Both the position numbers and the translations under genes were made by a program. Shown here one piece after another: positions 1-7,732 of a DNA stretch of 37,361 nucleotides. The notes under the pieces were generated by a model. That model saw only the letters and a program-made list of their open reading frames with translations. It did no database searches and was not told the origin of the DNA. Where the stretch lies: assembly GCF_944387275.1 (NCBI RefSeq), contig NZ_CALXEG010000033.1, positions 1 through 37,361 of the forward strand, given 5' to 3'. This DNA is from an uncultured Pseudoflavonifractor sp. Lineage in GTDB: Bacteria > Bacillota > Clostridia > Oscillospirales > Oscillospiraceae. The stretch's first letter is position 1. Every line of letters starts with the position of its first letter.

Positions 1-78
1 ACGGGCAATCTTGGGCGCATCCACTTCCAGCAGCGTCACGCTGGGATTCAGCACTTCCTTGCGTACAATCTTTGCCAT
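1..78 (-). CDS. Ferredoxin-NADP+ reductase subunit alpha / sulfide dehydrogenase-like FAD/NAD-binding protein (N-terminus only)
   Basis: Only the first 26 codons are in the window; the gene continues beyond base 1. The peptide begins MAKIVRKEVLNPSVTLLEVD, which I recognise as the usual start of the NfnA/SudB-type FAD- and NAD(P)-binding subunit. In that family the protein transfers electrons between NAD(P)H and ferredoxin together with a GltD-like partner in the cytoplasm. The ATG is preceded by a GGTGGAG ribosome binding site and by a strong promoter at 144-172. With so little sequence, the related dihydroorotate dehydrogenase electron-transfer subunit cannot be excluded. Confidence 0.6.
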   Translation of the reverse strand, partial: MAKIVRKEVLNPSVTLLEVDAPKIAR

Positions 79-143
79 TCTGTTCTCCACCTTTCAAGGA
101 GTCAGCATACCAAACTTTTTGTTAGGCTAACCCGTTTACCGCA

Positions 144-172
144 AGGATAACATGTTCATTTTCGGATGTCAA
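144..172 (-). promoter_or_regulatory. Sigma-A promoter for the NfnA-like gene
   Basis: Read on the minus strand, TTGACA (172-167) and TATCCT (149-144) are separated by exactly 17 bases, with a TGT extension just before the -10 box. It drives transcription toward base 1 and leaves a leader of about 60 bases before the ATG at 78. Confidence 0.75.
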
Positions 173-219
173 TATACTTTACCACTGTAAAGCAGCCTCG
201 CCCCGCGACAGGAAGCGCT

Positions 220-256
220 ATAAAAATACACCCGCCGGATCATGATCCGGCGGGTG
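220..256 (-). terminator. Intrinsic terminator of the peptide-resistance operon
   Basis: Positions 229-256 form a perfect 28-base palindrome (14-bp arms of CACCCGCCGGATCA). On the minus strand it is followed by TATTTTTAT. It lies 10 bases after the histidine kinase stop, so it ends the operon that begins at the response regulator. Confidence 0.85.
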
Positions 257-265
257 CTGCGGGGC

Positions 266-1183
266 TCAGCGGTCCCCGGCGGTCTTCCAGAAAACCCGGA
301 TGACGAACTCCGGCCCCTCCAGAGAGGCCTGCGTCCGGCAGCCCATCTGCTCCGCCAGGGCCTTCACAATGGCCAGGCCCAGGCCCGCGTTGTGGCTGGT
401 GCGGTTCTTGTCCGAGGTGAAGGACCGGTCGAACACATGGGGCACGTCCTCCTCCGTCAGGCCCCCCGCCCCGTTGGAGAAGGCGCTGACCACGGTATCC
501 CCCGCCCGGTACAGCCGGATGGACAGGGTGCCCACCCCGTGCTCCAGGGCGTTGCGGATCAGGTTGGTGAACACCCGGAGCACGGCGGCAGCATCTCCCC
601 ACACCAGAGGAAGCCCTTCCGCCAGGTCCACCGACACGTCCAGCCCGGAGGCCGTCAGGTCGTTGTAAAAGCCCGCCACCAGCTCGCTGAGGATGGCGTA
701 CAGGTCCACCCGCTCCCGGGCGATGGGGTACTCGCCCCCGTCCAGCCGGGACAGGTCGTAAAAGCTGCCGATGAGGCTCTGGAGGGCACGGGCACGGCCC
801 TCGATGATGCTCAGGTACTCCTCCCGCTCGCCCGGGGTCAGGCCGTCCCCCTCCAGAAGCTGGAGGTAGCCGATGATGGAGGTGAGCGGCGTGCGCAGGT
901 CGTGGGACACATTGGCGATCTGCTGCCGGAGCGCCTTCTCCCGGCGGCAGTAGTCCGCCTCCTCCGCCTGGCGCAGCTCCAGCAGGCCGTTGACGGCGGA
1001 GATGAGCTGCTCCGCCGAGGAGTTGGGGGCCGCCATGAGGATACGGGCGCTGCTGCCCGTCTTCTCCCGCTCCCGCAGCTGCCCGGCGGCGGAGCGGAGG
1101 GCGCGCTCCACCGCGTAGACCCGGATGCCCAGACCCACGCACAGCGCCCCCAGTACGATGAGGGCCAGAATCAGCAGAGGCAT
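266..1183 (-). CDS. Sensor histidine kinase with a single N-terminal membrane segment, partner of the resistance transporter
   Basis: 305 residues. One hydrophobic segment (about 2-24) is followed directly by a cytoplasmic linker, so there is no room for an extracellular sensor domain. The phosphoacceptor box NVSHDLRTPLTSIIGYLQLL puts the histidine at 94. The ATPase domain has an N-box (NLIRNALEHG), a G1 motif that reads SNGAGG instead of the usual DNGxG, an FDRSF F-box and a GLGLAIVK G2 box. FSN-type G1 boxes are seen in kinases linked to lantibiotic and peptide resistance. It is the last gene of the operon, 119 bases behind the second permease; a small GCCCCGT/ACGGGGC hairpin (1214-1230) lies in that gap. 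It presumably phosphorylates the regulator at 3905-4609. With no visible sensor domain, I infer that the signal comes through the membrane segment or from the transporter. Confidence 0.88.
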   Translation of the reverse strand: MPLLILALIVLGALCVGLGIRVYAVERALRSAAGQLREREKTGSSARILMAAPNSSAEQLISAVNGLLELRQAEEADYCRREKALRQQIANVSHDLRTPLTSIIGYLQLLEGDGLTPGEREEYLSIIEGRARALQSLIGSFYDLSRLDGGEYPIARERVDLYAILSELVAGFYNDLTASGLDVSVDLAEGLPLVWGDAAAVLRVFTNLIRNALEHGVGTLSIRLYRAGDTVVSAFSNGAGGLTEEDVPHVFDRSFTSDKNRTSHNAGLGLAIVKALAEQMGCRTQASLEGPEFVIRVFWKTAGDR

Positions 1184-1302
1184 CTTTTCCGCTCCCTTCT
1201 CCCTGGTAAATCAGCCCCGTACAACGGGGCAAAGCCGCCGGGGGCCCGCTGCCACGGGCGCCTCCCGGCGGTCTTGTCTCTCCCCAACCGGCGGGGAGAC
1301 TG

Positions 1303-2052
1303 TCATCGCACTTCCGTCCGGCGGAACACCCACAGGCCCACGGCTGTGCTGCCCAGCAGCCAGCCCAGGCCGATGGCCCAGTTCCCGGCCATCATCCGCC
1401 AGGTCAGGTCGCCCTGGTACTGCCAGAAGGGGGCCGTCAGCAGCACCGACCGCACCAGCCGGGCGGGGGCGGCAATGGCCTCCGAGTTGATCATGGTCAG
1501 GATGGCGGTCATGGGCTCTCCCAGCAGGAGCAGGTAGGCCGCCAGACAGGCCGCCAGTACCTCGTTCTTCAGGGCCAGGAACAGGGCGTGGGTCACCCCC
1601 AGCGCCCCTACCCACAAAGGGAAGGAGGCCGCCGCCACATAGCCCAGAATGGCCAGGGACACCTGGGTCTCCTCCGGGGTGCCATGGTCCGTGAACAGCC
1701 AGGACAGGCCCAGAAAGCCCCCCAGCACCAGGGCGCACAGCATAACCGCCAGGAGAAAGGCCGCAATCAGCTTGCCCAGGTAGATCCGGCTCCGGGGGAT
1801 GCCGAACTCCACCTCGTTTTTCAGGTTGCCCGTCCGGTGCACGCCGGACACCACCACTACATCCATAATGGCGGCCATGAAGAGCCCTATCGGCATGGTG
1901 GTCGACAGCAGCCCCACCATATTGGGGAAGGTGAACGGCCCCACCCACATGGAGGCGAAGGTGAGGGCAAGGGCCAGCAGAATGCCGGACACCAGGTAGA
2001 CCGCCATATGGTGGGCGGCCCGGTACAGCTCCGCCTTGATATAGTTGAGCAC
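1303..2052 (-). CDS. ABC-2 type permease, LanG/CprC-like subunit of a peptide-resistance transporter
   Basis: 249 residues with about six hydrophobic segments, the usual size and topology of LanE/LanG/CprB/CprC permeases. It starts at a GTG (2052) behind an AAAGGGGG ribosome binding site. The stretch LKNEVEFGIPRSRIYLGKLI, also found with few changes in the other permease (LKNEVSYGLPRARIYLGKLI), is a cytoplasmic motif typical of these paired permeases and shows they are paralogues. It lies 18 bases behind the first permease gene. It should form a membrane heterodimer with that subunit, powered by the ATPase at 2816-3739, to remove cationic or lantibiotic-like peptides from the membrane. The substrate is inferred from family membership only. 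Confidence 0.85.
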   Translation of the reverse strand: MLNYIKAELYRAAHHMAVYLVSGILLALALTFASMWVGPFTFPNMVGLLSTTMPIGLFMAAIMDVVVVSGVHRTGNLKNEVEFGIPRSRIYLGKLIAAFLLAVMLCALVLGGFLGLSWLFTDHGTPEETQVSLAILGYVAAASFPLWVGALGVTHALFLALKNEVLAACLAAYLLLLGEPMTAILTMINSEAIAAPARLVRSVLLTAPFWQYQGDLTWRMMAGNWAIGLGWLLGSTAVGLWVFRRTEVR

Positions 2053-2070
2053 AGGGCCGCCCCCTTTTTG

Positions 2071-2823
2071 TCAGTTGATCTCCCGCTTCCGGAAGAGAAT
2101 GAGCCCCACCAGGGTGGTGACCACAAACCACCCGGCGCCGATGGCCCAGCTCCGGCCCAGCAGGCCCATGTCCCAGGGCGCATAGGGCGCCATCTCCAGG
2201 GACGTGGTCAGCATGCACACATACACATACTCAAACACCGGACTCACCAGGGTAATCAGCAGCTTCACAATCTGGGGCAGCGCCGCGATCACACCGACCA
2301 CGATGAACGAGGCCACCGTGGTGCTCCTGAACAGGAAATAGAGCATGAGCACCAGGGCCTGGGTCCCCAGCCACAGGGGCAGGGCGTTCAGAACACAGTA
2401 GCCGATGAGGCTTATGGTATCGGCCGTCCCCGTACCGTGGGGCAGCACCACCCAGCACATGCCCACGTAGGCGCACAGGATAATGGCGCACAGCACCAGG
2501 GCGGTGATACAGGACACGATCAGCTTGCCCAGGTAGATGCGGGCTCTGGGCAGGCCGTAGGACACCTCGTTTTTCAGGGTGTTGAACTTGTACTGGTCGG
2601 AGTAGACCATGTCGCCGGTGAGGACCGTACAGTACAGACCCACCCCCATCATAAGGGCCAGGACACCGGCGCCGGAGGAGAAGTCCACATCGTTGCCGTT
2701 GGCGTTGGTAAAGGCCCAGCCCGCCACCAGCAGGGCCTCCAGGAGGAGGATCACCAGCAGGAAGCCGTAGGTATACTTGCGGTGGAGCACCTTATAGAAC
2801 TCAGCGCGCATGTACTTAACCAT
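2071..2823 (-). CDS. ABC-2 type permease, LanE/CprB-like subunit of a peptide-resistance transporter
   Basis: About 250 residues with six predicted membrane segments and the same LKNEV...RIYLGKL motif as its neighbour. The ATG at 2823 is chosen because GGGGG lies 8 bases ahead of it; a GTG at 2832 and an ATG at 2814 in the same frame are alternatives. The start overlaps the stop codon of the ATPase gene by 8 bases, which suggests translational coupling and a fixed stoichiometry. Together with the permease at 1303-2052 it forms the membrane channel of the transporter. Confidence 0.85.
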   Translation of the reverse strand: MVKYMRAEFYKVLHRKYTYGFLLVILLLEALLVAGWAFTNANGNDVDFSSGAGVLALMMGVGLYCTVLTGDMVYSDQYKFNTLKNEVSYGLPRARIYLGKLIVSCITALVLCAIILCAYVGMCWVVLPHGTGTADTISLIGYCVLNALPLWLGTQALVLMLYFLFRSTTVASFIVVGVIAALPQIVKLLITLVSPVFEYVYVCMLTTSLEMAPYAPWDMGLLGRSWAIGAGWFVVTTLVGLILFRKREIN

Positions 2824-3739
2824 GGCGGACACCCCCGATCAGGGACAGGAAGTAGTCCTCCAGGTTGGCGCCCTTCTGCTCGATGGAGCGCAGGGCCACG
2901 CCGCTCTCCACCAGCAGCTGGGTCACCCGGGCGGGCTCGTCCAGGTGGCAGTACAGGCGGATGACGTTGTCGGGCAGGACCTCGTAGTCCCGGGCGCCCA
3001 GGCCCTGCTCCAGGGCGCGGGCCGCCGCCGGGGCGCTGTCCACCGCCAGCTCCAGACAGGCCCGGCACTTCTCCTTCAGGGCCTTGGCGGAGATCTGCTC
3101 CAGCATACGGCCGTTGTCAATGAAGCCGTAGTGGGTGGCCAGGTTCTCCAGCTCGGAGAGGATGTGGCTGGAGATGAGGATGGTGGTCTCCCGCTCCCGG
3201 TTCAGATCCAGCAGCAGGTTGCGCAGCTCCACGATGCCCTCCGGGTCCAGGCCGTTGATGGGCTCGTCCAGCAGCAGGAGGTCGGGCCGGTCCATCAGGG
3301 CCAGGGCCAGCCCCAGCCGCTGCTTCATGCCCAGGGAAAAGGTCTTGAACTTCTTCCCGCCCGCCTTCTTCAGGTCCACCAGCCTGAGCACCTCGTCCAC
3401 ACAGTTCTTGCCGGGGATGCCACGCTGGATGCGGTAGTACTCCAGGTTCTCCTTGGCGGTGAGGTAGGGGTAGAAGCTGGGGTTCTCCACCATGGCGCCG
3501 GTGCGGGCGCGCATTTTGCCCAGCTCACCCGGCTCGGTGGCCCCGAAGAGGGCGATCTCTCCCTCGGTGGGCACGGTCTGGGCCGTGATCATGCGGATGA
3601 TGGTGGTCTTGCCCGCGCCGTTGCGGCCCACCAGGCCGTAGATCTGCCCCTTCTCGATGTTCAGATTTACATTGTTCACCACGGTGGCCGGACCGTATTT
3701 CTTGGTCAGGTTCCGGGTGACCAGAACGCTCTCTGCCAT
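2816..3739 (-). CDS. ABC transporter ATP-binding protein of LanF/BcrA/CprA type
   Basis: 307 residues. The nucleotide-binding domain fills the first 220: Walker A GRNGAGKTT (38-46), signature FSLGMKQR (134-141), Walker B LLLLDEP with D158-E159, and the H-loop histidine at 192. Where most ABC ATPases have a Q-loop glutamine this one reads MVENPSFYPYLT with a glutamate at 85. That E-loop is known as a mark of lantibiotic-immunity LanF proteins and relatives. The C-terminal 85 residues are a family-typical extension. The gene is first of three transporter genes and follows the response regulator after a 165-base gap with its own candidate promoter. Role: energises export or removal of membrane-active peptides. 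Confidence 0.9.
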   Translation of the reverse strand: MAESVLVTRNLTKKYGPATVVNNVNLNIEKGQIYGLVGRNGAGKTTIIRMITAQTVPTEGEIALFGATEPGELGKMRARTGAMVENPSFYPYLTAKENLEYYRIQRGIPGKNCVDEVLRLVDLKKAGGKKFKTFSLGMKQRLGLALALMDRPDLLLLDEPINGLDPEGIVELRNLLLDLNRERETTILISSHILSELENLATHYGFIDNGRMLEQISAKALKEKCRACLELAVDSAPAAARALEQGLGARDYEVLPDNVIRLYCHLDEPARVTQLLVESGVALRSIEQKGANLEDYFLSLIGGVRHG

Positions 3740-3800
3740 TGCGGCATCAACCTCTCTTTCGCGGAGGGGCGGAGCGCCGTCCCTCCTGGATTGTGATGCC

Positions 3801-3870
3801 AGTATAACGGCAAGTCAACAATTCGCCTTTAAGCAAAAGTGAAGAAAGGATAAAGTAGGCCCCTGGGCTT
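3801..3870 (-). promoter_or_regulatory. Candidate regulated promoter of the LanFEG-like transporter genes
   Basis: On the minus strand a -10 box TATACT (3806-3801) stands 62 bases ahead of the ATPase start, with no good -35 at 17 bases. Upstream the strand is T-rich with spaced TTTC/TTTT tracts (3828-3858). A weak -35 and upstream direct repeats are common where an OmpR-type regulator activates transcription, so this is a likely target of the adjacent regulator. That is inference. Confidence 0.4.
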
Positions 3871-3904
3871 TGGCTGTCGCTCCGGTCCATGGTCGGCCGG
3901 GGAC

Positions 3905-4609
3905 CTACGCCTGCGCTTCTTCGTTCATCTTGAAGCCGATGCCCCACACCGTCTTGATATACTCAGTGGGCGAGGCCTTGGCCAGCTTGGCGCGGAGGTT
4001 GGAGATATGGACGTTGACGGTGTTGTCGTCCCCGAAGTACTCCCCGCCCCACACCTGCTCGTAGAGCTGCTCCCGGGTGAACACCTTCTTGGGGTAGGAC
4101 ATCAGCAGGGCCAGGATCTCGAACTCCCGGGCGGTGACCGCCACGTCCTTCCCCGCCGCCGTGACCGTGATGCTGTCCTTGTCCAGGGTCAGGTCCCCCC
4201 AGGTGAGCACGTTCTTTCCCCCGCCCGCAGGAGAGGAGAACTGCCGGTACCGCCGCAGCTGGGCCTCCACCCGGGCCAGCACCTCGGCATTGTCAAAGGG
4301 CTTGGGGATGAAGTCGTCCGCCCCCAGCTTGAGCACGTTCACCCGGCTCTCCAGCCCCGCCTTGGCCGACAGGACAATGATGGGCATGGTCCTGCTCTTG
4401 CGCAGCTCGGCGATGAACTCCTCGCCGGTGAGCCCGGGCAGCATCAGGTCCAGCAGGATCAGATCGTAGTCGTACTGCCCGGCCCAGAGCATGGCCTCGC
4501 TGCCCGAAAAGGCGGGACGGCAGCAGTACCCGCCTCCCTCCAGAATCTTGCAGAGGAGACGGTTGATATCCTGGTCGTCCTCCACCACGAGAATGTTGTA
4601 GCGCTCCAT
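3905..4609 (-). CDS. OmpR/PhoB-family response regulator of the peptide-resistance operon
   Basis: 234 residues. The receiver domain (1-120) has the acidic pair D11-D12, the phosphoacceptor D54 in LILLDLMLP, S81 at the switch position and K103 in IPKPF. A winged-helix DNA-binding domain follows (about 132-230), with VTAREFEIL, FTREQLYEQVWG and NTVNVHISNLRAKL. An AAAGGGG ribosome binding site precedes the ATG. The gene lies 28 bases behind rqcH, so some read-through from that operon is possible, and 165 bases ahead of the ABC genes it probably controls. Its kinase is at the far end of the operon (266-1183), as in several lantibiotic and CprABC-like loci. Confidence 0.9.
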   Translation of the reverse strand: MERYNILVVEDDQDINRLLCKILEGGGYCCRPAFSGSEAMLWAGQYDYDLILLDLMLPGLTGEEFIAELRKSRTMPIIVLSAKAGLESRVNVLKLGADDFIPKPFDNAEVLARVEAQLRRYRQFSSPAGGGKNVLTWGDLTLDKDSITVTAAGKDVAVTAREFEILALLMSYPKKVFTREQLYEQVWGGEYFGDDNTVNVHISNLRAKLAKASPTEYIKTVWGIGFKMNEEAQA

Positions 4610-4637
4610 GGCTGTTCCCCTTTCGCGGCGTTCTGTT

Positions 4638-6404
4638 TTACTTTACTCTCAGCTTCTCTGCCAGCGTCTCGTCCGGGTCCACGTAGGCGGTCTGGTAGGT
4701 GGTGTACACCACCATGCCCGGCCGGGCCCCGGCGGGCTTCTTCACGTACTTCACCGGCGTGTAGTCCACGGGCACCTTCTTGCCGTCCCGGCCCTGGGAG
4801 AACCAGGCCGCCAGCATGGCCGCCTCGGTCAGGCTCTGGGCGTCCACCGGCCCGCCCTCGGCCCAGAGAATGACATGGGAGCCATGGATTTTCTGGGTGT
4901 GGAGCCAGATGTCGCTCTTATAGGCCATCTTGGTGGTAAGCTGATCGTTCTGGGCGTTGTTCTTGCCCACGGAGATCCGCAGTCCTGTGGAGGAGCGGAA
5001 CTCCATGGGCCTGCCCGACACCCGCTTCTCCCGCTTGGCGGCCTTGTTCTGCCGGCGGAGGTACCCGGTGTCAGTCAGCTCCTGGCGGATCTCCTGGAGG
5101 TCCCGCTCGCCCTCGGCCAGGGTGATGTTCTCCAGCACGCTGTTGAGGTACTCCAGCTCCCCCTCGCCCCGGGCGATCTGCTCGGTGAGCACCCGCTCGG
5201 CGGTCTTGGCCTTGTTGTACTCCTTATAATACTTAGCCGCGTTCTGCTGAGGCGTCAGCAGCGGGTCCAGGGGGATCTCAGCCTCCCGGCACTCCGGGTC
5301 GTAGAAATTCACCGCCCGCAGCATTCCCATGCCCTTCTCCATGGTGTGGAGGTTGGAGGTGATGATGTCCCCCCACTCCCGCAGCCGCTCCCGGTCCCGG
5401 GTGGCCTCCAGCTCACGGCGCTGGTTGTTCAGCTTGCGGGCGGTGCGGTCCCGGGCGTTGGTCACCGACTTCACCAGGTCCTGGCCCTTCTGCTTCACTC
5501 GCTCGGCGCTCTCCCGGTCGGCGTAGAACTTGTCCAGCATCTGGCCAAAAGACTCCATCCGCCGCAGCTCCACGGTCATGCCGTACTGGAGGATGGGCAG
5601 GAAAGAGAAGTCGGTGGGCTTGCCCTCCTTGAGGATCATATAAGGTGTAAAATCTTTATCCTTTACAGCGTTTACAAAGGCGTTCATCCGCTCCAGCAGG
5701 CGTTTCTTCCCCTTCTCCTCTAGCTGGCAGAAGCGGACGGAGGAGTCCCCGGCGGCCTGGAAGGCCAGCTCCCGGCAGATCAGCGGGGAGAGGCCGTTGA
5801 AGGTGTCCAGCAGCCACTTGTCCACCGCCCCCTCTTCGGGCGCGGCGGCAATCAGCCCCTCCAGCTCCCCCTCTTCCAGGGTCAGCGGATTGCGCTTGTC
5901 CTGGGGCACGGGCGGATGGTAGAACAGACCGGGCAGCAGCTGCCGCTTGCCCGCGGCCAGGTCCCCCTCCACCCGGCGGACGCAGTCGGTGATGCGCCCC
6001 TCGCTGTCCAGCAGGATCAGGTTGGCCGAACGGCCCATCAGCTCCAGCACCAGGCGGCGCTCCACCCGGTCCCCCAGCTCGTCCAGGCACTCCAGCTTGA
6101 ACTCCACCAGCCGCTCCACCGGGGGCTGGGTGATGTCCAGAATCCGGGCGCCGGTCAGATGCTTGCGCAGGAGCATGCAGAACATGGGGGGCGTGTCCGG
6201 GTTTTCCCGGGTAATCCGGGTCAGCTGCACCCGGGGGTGGTTGGGGCTGGCGGACAGGAGCAGCTTCACGTTCTCCCGGCTCCCCCGCACTGCCATCACG
6301 ATCTCATCCCGGACAGGCTGATAAATCTTGTCGATCTTGCCGCCCAGCACGGCGGTCTTCAGCTCCTCCGCCACGGCGGAGAGGCAAATCGCGTCCAAGG
6401 GCAT
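4638..6404 (-). CDS. rqcH: RqcH / NFACT-family ribosome quality-control protein
   Basis: 588 residues, the family's usual length. The start MPLDAICLSAVAEEL and the block KIDKIYQPVRDEIVMAVR are characteristic of NFACT proteins, formerly annotated as fibronectin-binding. A central coiled-coil region lies at about 290-440, and the NFACT-R RNA-binding domain at about 455-570 contains SDIWLHTQKIHGSHVIL. In Bacillus RqcH binds obstructed 50S subunits and recruits tRNA-Ala to add C-terminal alanine tails that mark stalled peptides for degradation. The acidic-arginine pair reported at 97-98 in that enzyme reads E97-R98 here (PPVERLVEF). It starts 4 bases behind mrnC, so the two are co-transcribed. 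Confidence 0.9.
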   Translation of the reverse strand: MPLDAICLSAVAEELKTAVLGGKIDKIYQPVRDEIVMAVRGSRENVKLLLSASPNHPRVQLTRITRENPDTPPMFCMLLRKHLTGARILDITQPPVERLVEFKLECLDELGDRVERRLVLELMGRSANLILLDSEGRITDCVRRVEGDLAAGKRQLLPGLFYHPPVPQDKRNPLTLEEGELEGLIAAAPEEGAVDKWLLDTFNGLSPLICRELAFQAAGDSSVRFCQLEEKGKKRLLERMNAFVNAVKDKDFTPYMILKEGKPTDFSFLPILQYGMTVELRRMESFGQMLDKFYADRESAERVKQKGQDLVKSVTNARDRTARKLNNQRRELEATRDRERLREWGDIITSNLHTMEKGMGMLRAVNFYDPECREAEIPLDPLLTPQQNAAKYYKEYNKAKTAERVLTEQIARGEGELEYLNSVLENITLAEGERDLQEIRQELTDTGYLRRQNKAAKREKRVSGRPMEFRSSTGLRISVGKNNAQNDQLTTKMAYKSDIWLHTQKIHGSHVILWAEGGPVDAQSLTEAAMLAAWFSQGRDGKKVPVDYTPVKYVKKPAGARPGMVVYTTYQTAYVDPDETLAEKLRVK

Positions 6405-6408
6405 GGGC

Positions 6409-6807
6409 TTACTCCTCCATCATGATCTCAAAGAGCTGGTTGATCCGCTCGGTCCGGCCCTGGAGATAGAGCCAGCCAAACAGGGCCTCCAGAGCGGTGG
6501 CGGTCTGGTAGTCCGCCCGGCTGGCCGCCTTGGGCACCGAGTGGGGGCTGGTGTTGCGCCCACGGCGGAACACGTCCCCCTCCTCCTCAGTGAGCAGGGG
6601 GATGATCTTCTCCGCCGCCGCCGCCTGGGCGGGGGCGGCCACATAGTGCACTGTGGCCTTGTGGAGGCCCTTGTTGGTGGCCTTGCCGTGGAGGCACAGC
6701 CAGGAGCGCACCATCAGCTCAAACACGCCGTCCCCCAGATGGGCCAGGCCCAGGGTGCTGATGGCCCGGATATCGTCGGGCGCGGCGTTCAGGTGAAAAT
6801 AATCCAT
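6409..6807 (-). CDS. mrnC: Mini-ribonuclease III
   Basis: 132 residues, a lone RNase III catalytic domain without a double-stranded RNA-binding domain, as expected for Mini-III. Diagnostic blocks are LGLAHLGDGVFELMVR with the probable catalytic D26, a conserved LHKATVHYVAAPAQA segment, FRRGRN, and ATALEALFGWLYL carrying the second acidic site. In Bacillus the enzyme trims 23S rRNA precursor stems. The gene leads the mrnC-rqcH operon behind the promoter at 6880-6908 and its stop lies 4 bases before the rqcH start. Pairing a 23S maturation nuclease with a 50S quality-control factor is functionally sensible. Confidence 0.92.
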   Translation of the reverse strand: MDYFHLNAAPDDIRAISTLGLAHLGDGVFELMVRSWLCLHGKATNKGLHKATVHYVAAPAQAAAAEKIIPLLTEEEGDVFRRGRNTSPHSVPKAASRADYQTATALEALFGWLYLQGRTERINQLFEIMMEE

Positions 6808-6879
6808 GGTATCCTACCTCTGTCTCTTGTGTCTGCGCCGGTAAGCGGGCGCCAGCCGGCGGTTGGTTCAACAGGCATT

Positions 6880-6908
6880 ATTATACAGCACTGGGGCCCG
6901 GGTTACAA
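6880..6908 (-). promoter_or_regulatory. Sigma-A promoter of mrnC-rqcH inside an inverted repeat
   Basis: On the minus strand TTGTAA (6908-6903) and a perfect TATAAT (6885-6880) are 17 bases apart, about 72 bases ahead of the mrnC ATG. The -35 box sits in the loop of an 8-bp inverted repeat (GGCCCGGG at 6895-6902, CCCGGGCC at 6912-6919), which could be an operator or a leftover hairpin from the upstream gene. Confidence 0.75.
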
Positions 6909-6963
6909 CCGCCCGGGCCGTTACAGGCCAGTTTACCACACAATCGCCGCCGGAACAAGGAGA

Positions 6964-7548
6964 TCACCGCCCCTTTTTCTCCCCTCCGGGCTTCTCCGGC
7001 AGCCGGGGACAGCCCTTGCCGGTGAAGTGGAACACCGCGTAGCCCCGGCCCTCCACCCGCTCGGCCGACGCAAAGCAGAACAGGGGCGTCATTGGAAACG
7101 GGCCCCCCGGCTCCCAGGGCAGGGCCAGCACAAAGCCCTCCCCCTCCCGCCGGGTCAGCCCCCCCTTCAGGGGTGCGGCGCACTCCCTCAGCAGCCGCTC
7201 CCCCATGAGCCGGGCGGGATGGTCCTCCCTGGTCCACCCCTGAGGCGGCCGCTCCCCGCCCCCCCTCTCCCGGCCAAAGGCATAGGCCAGCCGGACCTCC
7301 GCCCCGGCGGGCGGCCATAGTCCCCGGCGGCGCAGCTGGTCCACAGGGATGGTCCGGCGCAGACAGAGCGCGCCGTTTTCGGGAATCAACGTCCCCAGCA
7401 GCAGGCTGTCCCCCTTTCCCAGCAGATGCAGCTTGTAGAGTCCCGCGCCGTCATCCGCCGCCCGGGCGGAGATGACCGCCTGAAGCCCCTCCTCCCGTAT
7501 ACGCACCATGCCATCCGGCTTTTTCAGCCCAATCCGTATCTCCTCCAC
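6964..7548 (-). CDS. Hypothetical protein, basic, unknown function
   Basis: About 194 residues from a GTG at 7548, chosen because an AGGAGAGGGGG ribosome binding site lies about 8 bases ahead; an ATG at 7509 has no such site and the frame further upstream looks like AT-richer intergenic DNA. I do not recognise the family. The N-terminal half predicts a beta-rich fold (GLYKLHLLGKGDSLLLGTL, ALCLRRTIPVDQL), followed by an Arg/Gly/Pro-rich linker. The C-terminal part ends in a lysine-rich tail (EKPGGEKKGR). No signal peptide or membrane segment is seen. It is divergent from the plus-strand gene at 7733, and it precedes mrnC on the same strand. Confidence 0.6.
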   Translation of the reverse strand: MEEIRIGLKKPDGMVRIREEGLQAVISARAADDGAGLYKLHLLGKGDSLLLGTLIPENGALCLRRTIPVDQLRRRGLWPPAGAEVRLAYAFGRERGGGERPPQGWTREDHPARLMGERLLRECAAPLKGGLTRREGEGFVLALPWEPGGPFPMTPLFCFASAERVEGRGYAVFHFTGKGCPRLPEKPGGEKKGR

Positions 7549-7635
7549 CCGCGCCGCCCCCTCTCCTCTTGCATTGTATGCAGGAGATTGGTCTATTTTA
7601 CCAGCGCCATTTTCCCCGAAAATCCGGCAAGTCCC

Positions 7636-7664
7636 TTGCGTCTTTTTGTCGAACTCTGTATATA
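7636..7664 (+). promoter_or_regulatory. Promoter of the HD-GYP/DUF5317 gene group
   Basis: TTGCGT (7636-7641) and TATATA (7659-7664) are separated by 17 bases, about 68 bases ahead of the ATG at 7733. The surrounding DNA is clearly AT-richer than the coding regions. Confidence 0.6.
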
Positions 7665-7732
7665 AGTGCGATGTTTCGGCCACATTGAAATATCTATTTT
7701 TTGCCTTTTAAATTATCTCCTGGGAGGCCCAC

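Noticed and set aside
7549-7683. A longer N-terminus for the hypothetical gene at 6964-7548
   Set aside because: The extension would begin at a GTG with no ribosome binding site, and its DNA is AT-rich and overlaps the divergent promoter region.
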